The notes under the pieces were generated by a model. The model worked only from the letters and a program-made list of their open reading frames with translations. It ran no database searches and had not been told where the DNA came from. From assembly GCF_001424835.1 (NCBI RefSeq), contig NZ_LMCQ01000009.1, positions 1 to 64,000 of the forward strand: a DNA stretch of 64,000 nt, given 5' to 3'. Source of the DNA: Variovorax sp. Root318D1. Its GTDB lineage: Bacteria > Pseudomonadota > Gammaproteobacteria > Burkholderiales > Burkholderiaceae_C. Positions 42,660-52,551 of the stretch are shown piece after piece. A program made the translations under genes and the position numbers. Position 1 is the first letter of the stretch; each line of letters opens with the position of its first letter.

Positions 42660-44084
42660 TCAGCCGATGACTTCGGGCCAATCGGTGTGGAAGAACTGGC
42701 CTTCGGGCTTGTCGATCCGCTCGTACGTGTGGGCGCCGAAGAAATCGCGCTGCGCCTGCAGCAGGTTGGCCGGCAAGCGCTCCGTGCGGTAGCTGTCGTA
42801 GTAGGCGAGCGAGGCGCTGAACGCGGGCACTGGAATGCCGTTGTTCACCGCCAGCGCCACCACTTCGCGCCAGTTCTGCTGCGTGCGGTTGAGCAGGTCC
42901 TTGAAGAAGGGGTCGAGCATCAGGTTGCCGAGGGCAGGGTCGGTGCGGTAGGCGTCGGTGATGCGGTTCAGGAACCGAGCGCGAATGATGCAGCCGCCGC
43001 GCCAGATGGCCGCGATTCCGCTCAGGTCGAGCTTCCACGCCTTCTTTTCGCCCATCGTCTGGATGAGGTCGAAGCCTTGCGTGTAGCTGATGACCTTCGA
43101 CGCATAAAGCGCGTCATGCACCTTGGCCACCAGCGCCTTCTTGTCGAGCGAGAGTTCGATCGTCGGCCCCTGCAATACCTTGCTGGCTGCCACGCGCGCT
43201 TTTTTCTGCGACGACAGCACGCGCGCCTCGACCGCTGCGTTGATGGTGCTGATGACCACCGCGTTCTGGGCCGCGTTGACGAGCGTCCACTGCCCCGTGC
43301 CCTTCTGGCCCGCCTTGTCCAGGATGAGCTCGACGATCGGCTGGCCGGTCTCAAGGTCTTTCTGCTCCAACGCCTTGGCGGTGATCTGGATCAGGTAGCT
43401 CTGCAACTCGCCTTCGTTCCATTCGTTGAAGACGGCGGCCATCTCGTCGGTGCTGAAGCCCGCGGCTTTGAACAGGCTGTAGGCCTCGCAGATCAGCTGC
43501 ATGTCGCCGTACTCGATGCCGTTGTGCACCATCTTCACGTAGTGGCCCGCGCCGCCGGGGCCGATGTGGATCACGCAGGGCTCGCCGTCCACCTTGGCCG
43601 CGATGCTCTCGAAGATCGGCTTCATCACCTCCCAGGTGGAAAGCGGCCCGCCAGGCATGATCGACGGACCCTTGCGCGCGCCTTCTTCGCCGCCTGACAC
43701 GCCCGCGCCGATGAAGCGCAGGCCCTTGCTCGACAGGTAGGCGTCGCGGCGTTCGGTGTCGGTGTAGAGGCTGTTGCCGCCGTCGATCACGATGTCGTCC
43801 TTGTCGAGCAGCGGAATCAGCTGCTCGATCACCTGGTCGACCGGCGCGCCCGCCTTCACCATGATCTGGATCTTGCGGGGCTTGGCGAGGCTCTGCACGA
43901 ACTCTTCGAGCGTCTTGGCGCCGACCAGCTTTTTGCCGGGGTTCTCTGCCACGAAGGCTTCGGTGATGGCTTCGGTGCGGTTGTACACGCTGACCTGGAA
44001 GCCGCGGCTTTCCACGTTCAGCACCAGGTTCTGGCCCATCACGGCCAGGCCGATCAAACCGAAATCGCTTTTGTTGTTGCTCAT
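42660..44084 (-). CDS. gnd: 6-Phosphogluconate dehydrogenase (decarboxylating)
   Basis: 474 residues, full length for the long-chain form. NADP-binding GLIGLAVMGQNL at residues 9-20, the substrate signatures VSGGEEGARKGPSIMPGG and the KMVHNGIEYGDMQ segment with the catalytic Lys, and the C-terminal QRDFFGAHTYERID. It yields ribulose-5-phosphate, CO2 and NADPH. It shares a 118-base divergent gap with an AraC-type gene. Confidence 0.96.
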   Translation of the reverse strand: MSNNKSDFGLIGLAVMGQNLVLNVESRGFQVSVYNRTEAITEAFVAENPGKKLVGAKTLEEFVQSLAKPRKIQIMVKAGAPVDQVIEQLIPLLDKDDIVIDGGNSLYTDTERRDAYLSSKGLRFIGAGVSGGEEGARKGPSIMPGGPLSTWEVMKPIFESIAAKVDGEPCVIHIGPGGAGHYVKMVHNGIEYGDMQLICEAYSLFKAAGFSTDEMAAVFNEWNEGELQSYLIQITAKALEQKDLETGQPIVELILDKAGQKGTGQWTLVNAAQNAVVISTINAAVEARVLSSQKKARVAASKVLQGPTIELSLDKKALVAKVHDALYASKVISYTQGFDLIQTMGEKKAWKLDLSGIAAIWRGGCIIRARFLNRITDAYRTDPALGNLMLDPFFKDLLNRTQQNWREVVALAVNNGIPVPAFSASLAYYDSYRTERLPANLLQAQRDFFGAHTYERIDKPEGQFFHTDWPEVIG

Positions 44085-44202
44085 GGCCCTTCTTTCGTCT
44101 GCGGTAGAGGTGACGGGCATTGTGCCGGGGGTGCCCAGGCGTTGCCATGGGAGCCGTCTATACCCGCTTGGCAAGCGCGCGCGGCTTGGGTATGTTGGCG
44201 CG

Positions 44203-45192
44203 ATGAACGGAAATGCCTCCTCCGCGATCGCTTCTTCCGCGATCCACACCTGGTCCACCGACGCCGTGCCACCAGCGCAGCGGCTCGACTACTGGATCGG
44301 CGCGGTGTGCGAAGGCTTTCTCGAGATGGACGTGACCAGTTCGCTCGCCGGCAGCTTCGGCGCCAAGCTCGAATCCGCGCCGCTCGGCGCCATCGGCGTG
44401 AACCGGGTGCGTGGCAGCGCGCAGGACGTGTACCGCACGCGCAGGGCCATTTCCCACAGCCGCAGCAACTATTACTACATGTTGTGCAAGACCGATTCGC
44501 CCTGGGTCGCCGTGCAGGACGGCCGCTCGGCGCGCATGCTGCCGGGCGACGTGGTGCTGGTCGACTCGCGGCGCTGCTATGAATTGCATCTGCTCCAGTC
44601 GGCCGATACGCTGTCGCTCGAACTGCCCACCGCGTGGGTCGAGTCGTGGCTTCCCGATGCCGGCGCCCAGGTGGCGCGGCGCATCGATGGGCAAACGGGC
44701 TGGGGCCGCGTGCTGAGCGGCTTCGCCCAGCAGCTTTCGCCGCAGGGCGTGTTGAGGCCGCCTTTGCCTGCGGCATTGCTGACCGATCATCTCGGCGGGC
44801 TGCTTGCACTTGCCGCCGGCACTGCGGCCGAAGCGGGCGGGGCTGCCGCGCCCGGCGAAGGCGCCCGTACGGCGCTGCGCCGCCGCGTGCTCGACGCCAC
44901 GCGCGATCGGCATGCGGAGCCCGGCCTGACGGCTGCCGGCGTGGCGCGTGGACTGGGCATCTCGGAGCGCAGCCTGCACCGCAGCCTGAACGAAGGGGCG
45001 ACCACCTTCGCGGCCGCTCTGTCCGGCTTTCGCATGCAGGTCGCGCGGCGCATGCTCGGCGACGCCCGCTTCGATCGCTTGAGCATCGCGGAAATCGGTT
45101 TGCGAGTCGGGTTCTCCGATGCATCGCACTTCGTTCGCCAGTTCAGCCGCCATCTCGGCATGACGCCAGGTGCCTTGCGGCGCCAGCGCTGA
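44203..45192 (+). CDS. AraC-family transcriptional regulator
   Basis: 329 residues. The N-terminal 200 residues match the AraC-binding-like domain of NitR/AlkS-type regulators (TDAVPPAQRLDYWIGAV, LPGDVVLVDSRRCYEL). The C-terminal double helix-turn-helix has VARGLGISERSLHRSLNE and IAEIGLRVGFSDASHFVRQFSRHLGMTPGALR. ATG 44203 starts the conserved part. Target unknown; gnd or the hydrolase downstream are candidates. Confidence 0.93.
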   Translation: MNGNASSAIASSAIHTWSTDAVPPAQRLDYWIGAVCEGFLEMDVTSSLAGSFGAKLESAPLGAIGVNRVRGSAQDVYRTRRAISHSRSNYYYMLCKTDSPWVAVQDGRSARMLPGDVVLVDSRRCYELHLLQSADTLSLELPTAWVESWLPDAGAQVARRIDGQTGWGRVLSGFAQQLSPQGVLRPPLPAALLTDHLGGLLALAAGTAAEAGGAAAPGEGARTALRRRVLDATRDRHAEPGLTAAGVARGLGISERSLHRSLNEGATTFAAALSGFRMQVARRMLGDARFDRLSIAEIGLRVGFSDASHFVRQFSRHLGMTPGALRRQR

Positions 45193-45316
45193 GAAAGCGC
45201 GGGGCGGGGGCGGGCGCAAATCGGCCACGCGCCTGGCAGTGAGCGGCCATTCGCGCCAGCTGGTGTTTCCTAAAGTCGTCTTTTATTCAACGACGACGAA
45301 GATGAAGGAGACACGC

Positions 45317-46045
45317 ATGTCCGACACCTATGTTCTGATCCACGGCGCCTGGCACACCGGCGGCGAGATGGAGGCCGTGGCCGCCGGCCTGCGCGAGGCT
45401 GGCCACGTGGTGCATTGCCCCACGCTCGTGGGCAACCGGGCGGGCGACGACCGCTCGCGCACCGGCCTCGATGAAGCGATCGACTCGGCCGTCCGCTTCA
45501 TCGAAGAGAAAGACCTCTCCGAGGTTCGGCTGGTGGGCCACAGCTACGGCGGCATGGTGATCTCGGGCGTGGCGGACCGCATTGCGCCTCGGCTCAAACG
45601 CCTGGTCTACGTCAACGCCTTCGTGCCGCTCGATGGCGAATCACTCAACGACATGGCTCCGCCGCACTACGTCACGATGTTCGACGCCGTCGCGGCAGCC
45701 AACGGCAACGCGGTGAGCCTGCCGTTCGAAGTCTGGCGCGAAGCCTTCATCAACGACGCCGACCTGCCGCTGGCGCAGGCCAGCTACGAGCGGCTGAATC
45801 CGCACCCCTACCGCACCTTCACCGACAAGATCCGGCTGCGCGAGCCGCTGGCGGCGTTGCAGATCGGCAAGTCCTACGTCAACTGCCAACAGGACACGGC
45901 CATGCCGCACAGCCTGCCGTGGCATCCGCGCCTGTCGGAGCGGCTCGGTCTGTTCAGGCTGGTGGAGTGCCCAGGCAGCCACGAGATGTTCTTCTCCAAC
46001 CCGAAGCGGCTGGCGCAGGCGATCCTGGAGGCGGGGCGGGACTAG
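45317..46045 (+). CDS. Alpha/beta hydrolase (hydroxynitrile lyase/salicylate esterase-like)
   Basis: 242 residues starting MSDTYVLIHGAWHTGGEM. Nucleophile Ser is in VGHSYGGMV and the His in CPGSHEMFF; SYVNCQQDTAMP supplies the region of the acid. The small size and HGAWH start fit the plant-type esterase/hydroxynitrile-lyase clan found in many soil bacteria. AAGGAG six bases upstream fixes ATG 45317. No signal peptide. Confidence 0.88.
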   Translation: MSDTYVLIHGAWHTGGEMEAVAAGLREAGHVVHCPTLVGNRAGDDRSRTGLDEAIDSAVRFIEEKDLSEVRLVGHSYGGMVISGVADRIAPRLKRLVYVNAFVPLDGESLNDMAPPHYVTMFDAVAAANGNAVSLPFEVWREAFINDADLPLAQASYERLNPHPYRTFTDKIRLREPLAALQIGKSYVNCQQDTAMPHSLPWHPRLSERLGLFRLVECPGSHEMFFSNPKRLAQAILEAGRD

Positions 46046-46060
46046 GGCCTGTTCACAGCG

Positions 46061-46675
46061 TTAGGCTTGGGCGAACAGGGCATCGAACACGCGGATCGAT
46101 GCATAAGCGTCGTTGGCTGCATAGCGGATCTGCGCTTCCGTCAGTTGCCGGTTGGCCCAGTTCGACGTGGTGGCCTTGCGCGACTTGACGAAGCGCCGGT
46201 TGAACACCAGCGCCACGGCCGTCTTCACGCCCACCGACTTGCGGTAGCCGCGTCGGCGGAACTCGCTGTCGATGTCGAACACCGCTTTCGGCTCGATGTT
46301 GAGCCGGTTGCGTATCAGCGTGAGGTCAGTGGAAAGGCCGAAACCGACCTTCCTGAGTTCGGTCGACGCAATCAGCGTGGCCACCACCGGATTGCATTCG
46401 GTGCGGTGCAGCTGAAAGAGCCAGGCCGTCTCGCGCGTGGAGAACTGCACCACGTGCGGGCCGCCGGACACTTCGTTCTTTGCGAAGGTCGGCTTGGATT
46501 CGGTGTCGAAGCCGGCAACACCGGCGGACAACAGCGCAGCGGCGGCGTGCTCGGCCTCGCCCAGCGTGGAGACGACCACGATGTCTTTCAGGCCAAGGCC
46601 CTCGAAGGCGTCGAGCAGCGCGATCTGCTCGCGCTCGGGAAGCGGTGGCAGCGCGAGTGTGGTGTCGTCGCTCAA
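46061..46675 (-). CDS. DEDDy 3'-5' exonuclease domain protein (RNase D-like)
   Basis: 204 residues. Exo I GFDTES, Exo II GFGLSTDLTLI and Exo III YAANDAYASIRVF supply the D-E-D-D metal ligands and the Tyr. The HRDC domains of RNase D are absent, so it is a stand-alone nuclease domain acting on DNA or RNA. The start at 46675 overlaps the TfoX-like gene's stop (ATGA). Confidence 0.9.
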   Translation of the reverse strand: MSDDTTLALPPLPEREQIALLDAFEGLGLKDIVVVSTLGEAEHAAAALLSAGVAGFDTESKPTFAKNEVSGGPHVVQFSTRETAWLFQLHRTECNPVVATLIASTELRKVGFGLSTDLTLIRNRLNIEPKAVFDIDSEFRRRGYRKSVGVKTAVALVFNRRFVKSRKATTSNWANRQLTEAQIRYAANDAYASIRVFDALFAQA

Positions 46676-47058
46676 GGGGAGGCTGCTTTCTTTTTCTTCA
46701 CGGGGACTTTCTTTTTAGCGGGTTTCTTTTTGGGCGGCTGGCCCGAACGCAAGGCGGTCTCGTAGGCGCGGCGGCCCCAGAGCGCGGCTTCTTCGCGGTC
46801 TTCGAAAAGATCGGCGGGCGCTTGGCGGTACGACATCGGCATCGTCTTGCCGTTTCGCTCATAGGTGAAGGGCGGCAGGTTCTGCTTGTCGAAATGCTCG
46901 GCGCTCTCGGCGTCCGACTTGAGGTAGAGCGTGTCCTTGATGACGATCGCGATCATCCGCCCCTCGTGAAAGATGCCGTGGCCGCCAAACATGCGGCGCG
47001 GCTCGATGCGGCCGAAGCGCTCGAAGATCTCGTGCAGGCTTTCTACGAATTCACTCAT
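46672..47058 (-). CDS. TfoX/Sxy N-terminal-domain protein
   Basis: 128 residues. The TfoX N-terminal pattern is clear: FGRIEPRRMFGGHGIFHEGRMIAIVIKDTLYLKSD, then FTYERNGKTMPMSYRQAP. The competence-regulating C-terminal domain is absent and replaced by a Lys-rich tail (KKKPAKKK and similar), which could bind nucleic acid. It overlaps the exonuclease gene by four bases, hinting at a joint role. Confidence 0.88.
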   Translation of the reverse strand: MSEFVESLHEIFERFGRIEPRRMFGGHGIFHEGRMIAIVIKDTLYLKSDAESAEHFDKQNLPPFTYERNGKTMPMSYRQAPADLFEDREEAALWGRRAYETALRSGQPPKKKPAKKKVPVKKKKAASP

Positions 47059-47097
47059 TGCGCGAGCGGCTCATTTGCGGAACAGCCGAGCGGGGAC

Positions 47098-47487
47098 TCA
47101 TGCGGTGATCTCGATGCGGTTGCCGTCGGGGTCGAGCACCACGCTTTCGTAATAACCGTCGCCGGTGCGGCGCGGTCCGTCGAGCAGCGGATAGCCGTCG
47201 GCCCGGAGGCGCTGCGTGAGCGCGTCCACCGCCGCGTCGGAACCCACGCTGATCGCCAGGTGCGTCCAGCCCATGCGCTGCGCGCCGGGTTCGGCGGGCA
47301 CGGGCGAGAGCGTGCGGGTGGTCATGGCTTCGATGCGGGCGCCGTCGCCCAGGCTGAGGAAGCAGGATGCGAAACCCTTCGCCGGATTGACATAGCCCGC
47401 GCCGGCCGTGGCGCCGAAGTAGTCGATGTAGAAGCGCTTGCAGCGTTCGAGGTCGGTGGTCCAGAGGGCGATGTGATCGATGCGCAT
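47098..47487 (-). CDS. VOC-family (glyoxalase/bleomycin resistance fold) protein
   Basis: 129 residues with two beta-alpha-beta-beta-beta modules: MRIDHIALWTTDLERCKRFYIDYFGA and MGWTHLAISVGSD, ending YESVVLDPDGNRIEI. His 5, Glu and His residues could bind a metal. No substrate can be assigned. A place in a formaldehyde-detoxification run may point to reactive carbonyl removal. Confidence 0.87.
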   Translation of the reverse strand: MRIDHIALWTTDLERCKRFYIDYFGATAGAGYVNPAKGFASCFLSLGDGARIEAMTTRTLSPVPAEPGAQRMGWTHLAISVGSDAAVDALTQRLRADGYPLLDGPRRTGDGYYESVVLDPDGNRIEITA

Positions 47488-47508
47488 GAGAAACGGGGGA
47501 GAAAGAGC

Positions 47509-48012
47509 TCAGCCAATGGGTCGCGGCGGCCGTGGCGGGCTCGGCGGATACCAATGGTAGGCGACCCGTTCGCGCCCGCTGGACGGGTGCCGGTCGATGG
47601 TGCCGCGCTCCAGGCCGTAGCGCTCGTAGAAGCGCTGCGCCGCGGTGTTGCTGGTGGCCACGTGCAGCTTCCAGCCGGACGGCATGCGCAGGCTGGCTTC
47701 GTCGAGCAGCGCCTGCCCGAGGCCCTGGTTGCGCAGATGCGGTTCGACGAAGAGCTGGGCCACGTACTCGCGCCGCGCCAGCAGCACCATGAAGGCGAGC
47801 ACCTGGCCTTCGCGCTCGGCCAGCACCACGTCGGCCGGCGGCACGAACTCGGTTTGAACGCGGCGCAGCCAATGGGTGATCGGCTCGATGACGGTGGCCC
47901 TGCGGTTGGCCGCGATCCAGGCTCGGCGCCAGATGCCGGCGAGCATCAGGTTCTCTTCGGGGGCGCCGTCCCGGGAGCGCAAATGGAAGGCAGGAATCTG
48001 TGCTGCGGACAT
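47509..48012 (-). CDS. GNAT-family N-acetyltransferase
   Basis: 167 residues with the acetyl-CoA loop in LFVEPHLRNQGLGQALLDEA, preceded by AEREGQVLAFMVLL and followed by VATSNTAAQRFYERYGLE, which is the GNAT order A-B. The tail is Pro/Arg-rich (PPSPPRPPRP). Acceptor unknown. It sits between the VOC and S-formylglutathione hydrolase genes. Confidence 0.88.
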   Translation of the reverse strand: MSAAQIPAFHLRSRDGAPEENLMLAGIWRRAWIAANRRATVIEPITHWLRRVQTEFVPPADVVLAEREGQVLAFMVLLARREYVAQLFVEPHLRNQGLGQALLDEASLRMPSGWKLHVATSNTAAQRFYERYGLERGTIDRHPSSGRERVAYHWYPPSPPRPPRPIG

Positions 48013-48058
48013 ATGCGCTCCATGATACGGCGCCCGCCAGCCGAGGTCGATCCGCCTT

Positions 48059-48934
48059 TCAGCCGTTGAGCGATTGGGCGTGGTGGGCGATGTGGTCCGC
48101 CATGAAGGTCTGGATGAAGTAGTAGCCGTGGTCGTAGCCCGCATGACGGCGCAGCGTGAGCGGCTGGCCGGCGGCAAAGCAGGCGGCCTCGAAGGCTTCC
48201 GGGTACAGCTGCTCGGCAAGGAATTTGTCGGCCAGGCCCTGGTCGATCAGGATGCCCTTCGGGTACGGCGCGGCCGTCTGCGATTTCATGAGTGCACTGG
48301 CGTCGTGCGCCAGCCACTGCGCACGGTCGCCGCCCGGCTCGCCCAGGTAGCCGCCGAATGCCTTTTCGCCCCACGGGCATTGCGTGGGCGCGCAGATGGG
48401 CGCGAACGCCGACAGCGACTTGAAGCGCCCGGGATGCCGCAGCGCGAGCGTGAGCGCGCCGTGGCCGCCCATCGAATGGCCGCAGATGCCCAGGCGCTGG
48501 TCGTCGATGGCGAAGTGCCGCGCCACGAAGGGCAGCAGCTCGTGCACGATCCAGCTTTCCATGCGCCAGTGGGTGGACCAGGGCGCTTCGGTGGCGTCGA
48601 GGTAGAAACCTGCGCCAATGCCGAAGTCCCAGCTGGCGGTGGCGCCGGGCAGGCTTTCGACGGCGCTTCCGCGCGGGCTGGTGTCGGGCGCGATCAGCGC
48701 GAGGCCCAAGCTGGCGGCCATGCGCTGTGCGCCGGCCTTTACCGCGAAGGTTTCCTCATTGCAGGTCAGCCCCGCGAGGTAGAGCAGGGCCGGCACGCGC
48801 TCGTTCGCGGCCTGCGGTGGCAGGTAGACCGAAAAGCGCATCGGCAGGCCGATTTCGTGCGAGATGTGCTCGTGAAAGCTTTGCACGCCGCCAAAGGCAT
48901 GGTGCTCGGAAAGGGTCTTGAGGATGTCGGTCAT
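48059..48934 (-). CDS. fghA: S-formylglutathione hydrolase
   Basis: 291 residues, esterase-D family. PALLYLAGLTCNEETFAVKAGAQRMAA (the LxGLTC oxyanion motif), nucleophile Ser in GHSMGGHGAL, ILIDQGLADKFL (acid) and GYDHGYYFI (His) match FrmB/FGH closely. It splits S-formylglutathione to formate and glutathione, the second step of formaldehyde detoxification after the dehydrogenase at 49877-50983. The start overlaps the upstream hydrolase stop. Confidence 0.95.
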   Translation of the reverse strand: MTDILKTLSEHHAFGGVQSFHEHISHEIGLPMRFSVYLPPQAANERVPALLYLAGLTCNEETFAVKAGAQRMAASLGLALIAPDTSPRGSAVESLPGATASWDFGIGAGFYLDATEAPWSTHWRMESWIVHELLPFVARHFAIDDQRLGICGHSMGGHGALTLALRHPGRFKSLSAFAPICAPTQCPWGEKAFGGYLGEPGGDRAQWLAHDASALMKSQTAAPYPKGILIDQGLADKFLAEQLYPEAFEAACFAAGQPLTLRRHAGYDHGYYFIQTFMADHIAHHAQSLNG

Positions 48935-49854
48935 CGGGCGGTGTCGTTGTGGAGTGCGGGCACGAGTTCGAGCACGGCGTCGGCAAAGATGCGCGGCGCC
49001 TCCTGGGGCAAGTTGTGGCCGACGCCGGGCACCAGTCGGTGCGAGCGCGGCCCGCTGAAGCGGTGCGCATGGGCCGACGCGTCGGCGGGCGGGCGCACCC
49101 CGTCGTCGATGCCATCGAAGGTGATGCTGGGCACGGCAATCGCCGGCTGAGCAGCCAGGCGGCGCTCGATGTAGCCGTAGGCCGGGTCGCCCGCAACGAG
49201 CCCGAAGCGATGCCGGTACGAGTGAATTACCACGTCGACGAAGTCGGGGTGGTCGAAGGCGGCTGCGCTGCGGTGGAAGGTGGCGTCGTCGAACTTCCAC
49301 GTTGGCGACCAAAGCTGCCACAGCAGGCGGGTGAGGGCCTTGCGGTCCTTCGCCAGCCCGGCGCGGCCGCGCTCGCTGTGAAAGTAGTACTGGTACCAGA
49401 GGCTGTGCTCGTTCGCGGGCGTGTCAGGCTCCATCGCCTTGGCGATGTCCTGGATGTTGTAGCTGTTGAGCGAGACCAGTCCCGCGCAGCGCTCGGGCCA
49501 CAGCGTCGCCACCACGCAGGCGGCGCGTCCGCCCCAGTCGTAGCCAGCGAGCACCGCGCGCGGAATGGCGAGTGCATCGAGCAGCGCGAGCAGGTCAGCG
49601 CCCAGCGCGGCCTGTTCGCCCGACCGCGGTGTGGCATCGCTCAAGAAGCGCGTGGCACCGTAGCCGCGCAGGTAGGGCACGATGACGCGGCAGCCCTGCT
49701 GCGCGAGCATTGGTGCCACGTCTGCGTAGGTGTGAATGTCGTAGGGAAAGCCGTGCATCAGCAGCACGGGCGGGCCGTTTGCGGGGCCGGCTTCGAAGTA
49801 CGCAACTTCCAGAACGCCCGCTTCGATCTTGCGCAAGGGTTCCATGCGGTTCAT
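48931..49854 (-). CDS. Alpha/beta hydrolase (epoxide hydrolase/haloalkane dehalogenase clan)
   Basis: 307 residues. VLLMHGFPYDIHTYADV (oxyanion), VLAGYDWGGRAACVV with Asp as nucleophile (G-x-D-x-G), and VPGVGHNLPQEAP (His). An Asp nucleophile points to the epoxide hydrolase or dehalogenase group rather than to esterases. It is wedged between the two formaldehyde genes and coupled to the second by ATGA, so its product may enter the same route. Confidence 0.88.
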   Translation of the reverse strand: MNRMEPLRKIEAGVLEVAYFEAGPANGPPVLLMHGFPYDIHTYADVAPMLAQQGCRVIVPYLRGYGATRFLSDATPRSGEQAALGADLLALLDALAIPRAVLAGYDWGGRAACVVATLWPERCAGLVSLNSYNIQDIAKAMEPDTPANEHSLWYQYYFHSERGRAGLAKDRKALTRLLWQLWSPTWKFDDATFHRSAAAFDHPDFVDVVIHSYRHRFGLVAGDPAYGYIERRLAAQPAIAVPSITFDGIDDGVRPPADASAHAHRFSGPRSHRLVPGVGHNLPQEAPRIFADAVLELVPALHNDTAR

Positions 49855-49876
49855 GGCGGGCGTTCTCTTCAGGGGG

Positions 49877-50983
<1,107 letters not shown>

Positions 50984-51035
50984 GGGGCTTCTGGGCAAAG
51001 AGGGGATGGAAGAGCCAAGGATACCCAGACCTCGT

Positions 51036-51674
51036 TCAGGCTGGAGCCGCAGCAAAGATACCCGACATTCCGATGAAGCCGGGCAGGTGTCGAAAGTTCC
51101 AGACCCACCGTCGCAACGCCGGATATTCGTCAAGGGATATTCCGCCTTCGCCGGCCAGCGCCACGTACGGAAAGCAGGCCAGGTCGGCCACGGTGGCGTG
51201 CGGACCGGCCAGCCATTGGAGCCCGCCGCTCGCGCGCTCGGCCAGATGGTCGTCCAGCAGCCGAAAGACCTCATGCGCACCGCGGCGGCAGGCCTCGATA
51301 TCTATCGTTTCGTAGCTGAATGCATCGTGCAGCCGCGCCGCCGACGCCGTGCGGGTAATCTGGTCGGCCGTGGCAAACCACATCGCGATCTGGCCGCGCA
51401 GTTGCGGGTCGACTGGGTACCAGCGGGCTTGCGTGTCGTATTTGCTCGCGAGGTAGACGAGGATGGCCTGCGAATCGCGCAGCACAAAGCCGTCGTCGTC
51501 GATCACCGGCAGCTGCCCGAGCGGGTTGACGCGCGCCAGGAACGCGGCCGACTTGTGTTCGCGTCCCGGATGAAAGTCGACCGGCACGCTCTGGTAGTCG
51601 AGGCCCAGCCAGGCGAGCATCTGCCGCACCTTGAAACAGTTGCCCGACAGCGCGTAGTCGTAGAGCCGGATCAT
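51036..51674 (-). CDS. GST-family protein coupled to the split oxygenase (NdmE-like in context)
   Basis: 212 residues. Thioredoxin-like domain [25 protein letters not shown] with a Ser as possible catalytic residue, [25 protein letters not shown] for the glutathione gamma-Glu site, and helical domain [20 protein letters not shown]. Its ATG overlaps the catalytic-subunit stop, so stoichiometry is probably fixed. In methylxanthine N7-demethylase a GST homologue, NdmE, is a structural partner of the Rieske-less subunit NdmC; the same may hold here. An ordinary GST is the alternative. Confidence 0.85.
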   Translation of the reverse strand: MIRLYDYALSGNCFKVRQMLAWLGLDYQSVPVDFHPGREHKSAAFLARVNPLGQLPVIDDDGFVLRDSQAILVYLASKYDTQARWYPVDPQLRGQIAMWFATADQITRTASAARLHDAFSYETIDIEACRRGAHEVFRLLDDHLAERASGGLQWLAGPHATVADLACFPYVALAGEGGISLDEYPALRRWVWNFRHLPGFIGMSGIFAAAPA

Positions 51675-52534
51675 TCGGGCTGCCTCACACCAAAGCGCAT
51701 CCCGCGCTCGCGCAGCCAGCGCCGGTAGGTAACCGAAGACGTGTCGCCGCGCGTCGGCGTCTCGGCGCGGCCTTCGAGCGGCATGCGCTTGAACGCGTGG
51801 TTCTCGAGAATCGGCTTGTCCTGTCCGAAGATGGTGTGCTGGAACGCGATGAGCTCGGCATCGGTCGAGGTGTCGTCATAGCAGGCCAGCAGCGTGTGGG
51901 CAATCACGTGTTCGTCGTCCAGCGGTTGCAGGAACAGTCCGATGGCATCGAGCTCGCCGTTGCGCGAGCTCGACTTGTAGAGCATGGCGGTGAGCGGCTG
52001 CATCACCCGGTACTTGTAAATCACTTCGCTGCCGCCTTCGTGGGCGGCCGAGGCGCGCGGTTGCCAGAAGCGACAGTCTGTCGCCCATATCTCGCCCGTG
52101 CCGGGGTCGATCTGCACCTGGTACCTGGCCACCTCGGTGTGCGGCACCTGGCCCAGGATGTCGGCATGCACGAAGGGGAAGTGAGCCATGTCCAGGAAAT
52201 TCTCGATCACGCGCAGCCCCGATACGGCCACGCCGATGCCGCCGCAATCGACGATGCGACGCCCGGCTTCGCCATGTTCCGGAAAGTCGAACAGCGGCCG
52301 CACGGGCTTGCCGCTCGGGCAAACCCAGAGATAGGCGTGGCGCGACTGGACGATCAAAGCCTGCGAGCCCAGCCGGCATTGCGGCTTGCCAGACGTATCG
52401 CACCAAAGCTGCAGCGTTTCGCCGAGCAGGCGCGCCGCGCGGGGCTCTGCTTCGGAGGCGCCGGCCAGCGCGGCGGCCGGTCCGGCGACCAGCCAATCGT
52501 CGAGCATGTTGGGATCGTCGGTGACGAAAGGCAT
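51671..52534 (-). CDS. Rieske-less oxygenase catalytic subunit (mononuclear iron domain only)
   Basis: 287 residues. Residues 108-125 hold N112-F-L-D115-M-A-H118 and H123, the iron site of Rieske oxygenase alpha subunits, and D239 in IFGQDKPILE is the third ligand. The N-terminal 90 residues keep the outline of a Rieske domain (DDWLVAG, LLGETLQLW, HAYLWVCPSG) but lack both the C-x-H and C-x-x-H pairs, so no [2Fe-2S] centre can form. Electrons must come from another protein, most simply the Rieske protein encoded 17 bases upstream. VanA/NdmC-like demethylation is the best guess. Confidence 0.85.
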   Translation of the reverse strand: MPFVTDDPNMLDDWLVAGPAAALAGASEAEPRAARLLGETLQLWCDTSGKPQCRLGSQALIVQSRHAYLWVCPSGKPVRPLFDFPEHGEAGRRIVDCGGIGVAVSGLRVIENFLDMAHFPFVHADILGQVPHTEVARYQVQIDPGTGEIWATDCRFWQPRASAAHEGGSEVIYKYRVMQPLTAMLYKSSSRNGELDAIGLFLQPLDDEHVIAHTLLACYDDTSTDAELIAFQHTIFGQDKPILENHAFKRMPLEGRAETPTRGDTSSVTYRRWLRERGMRFGVRQPE

Positions 52535-52551
52535 GGCGTTCCTTTTCCCTG

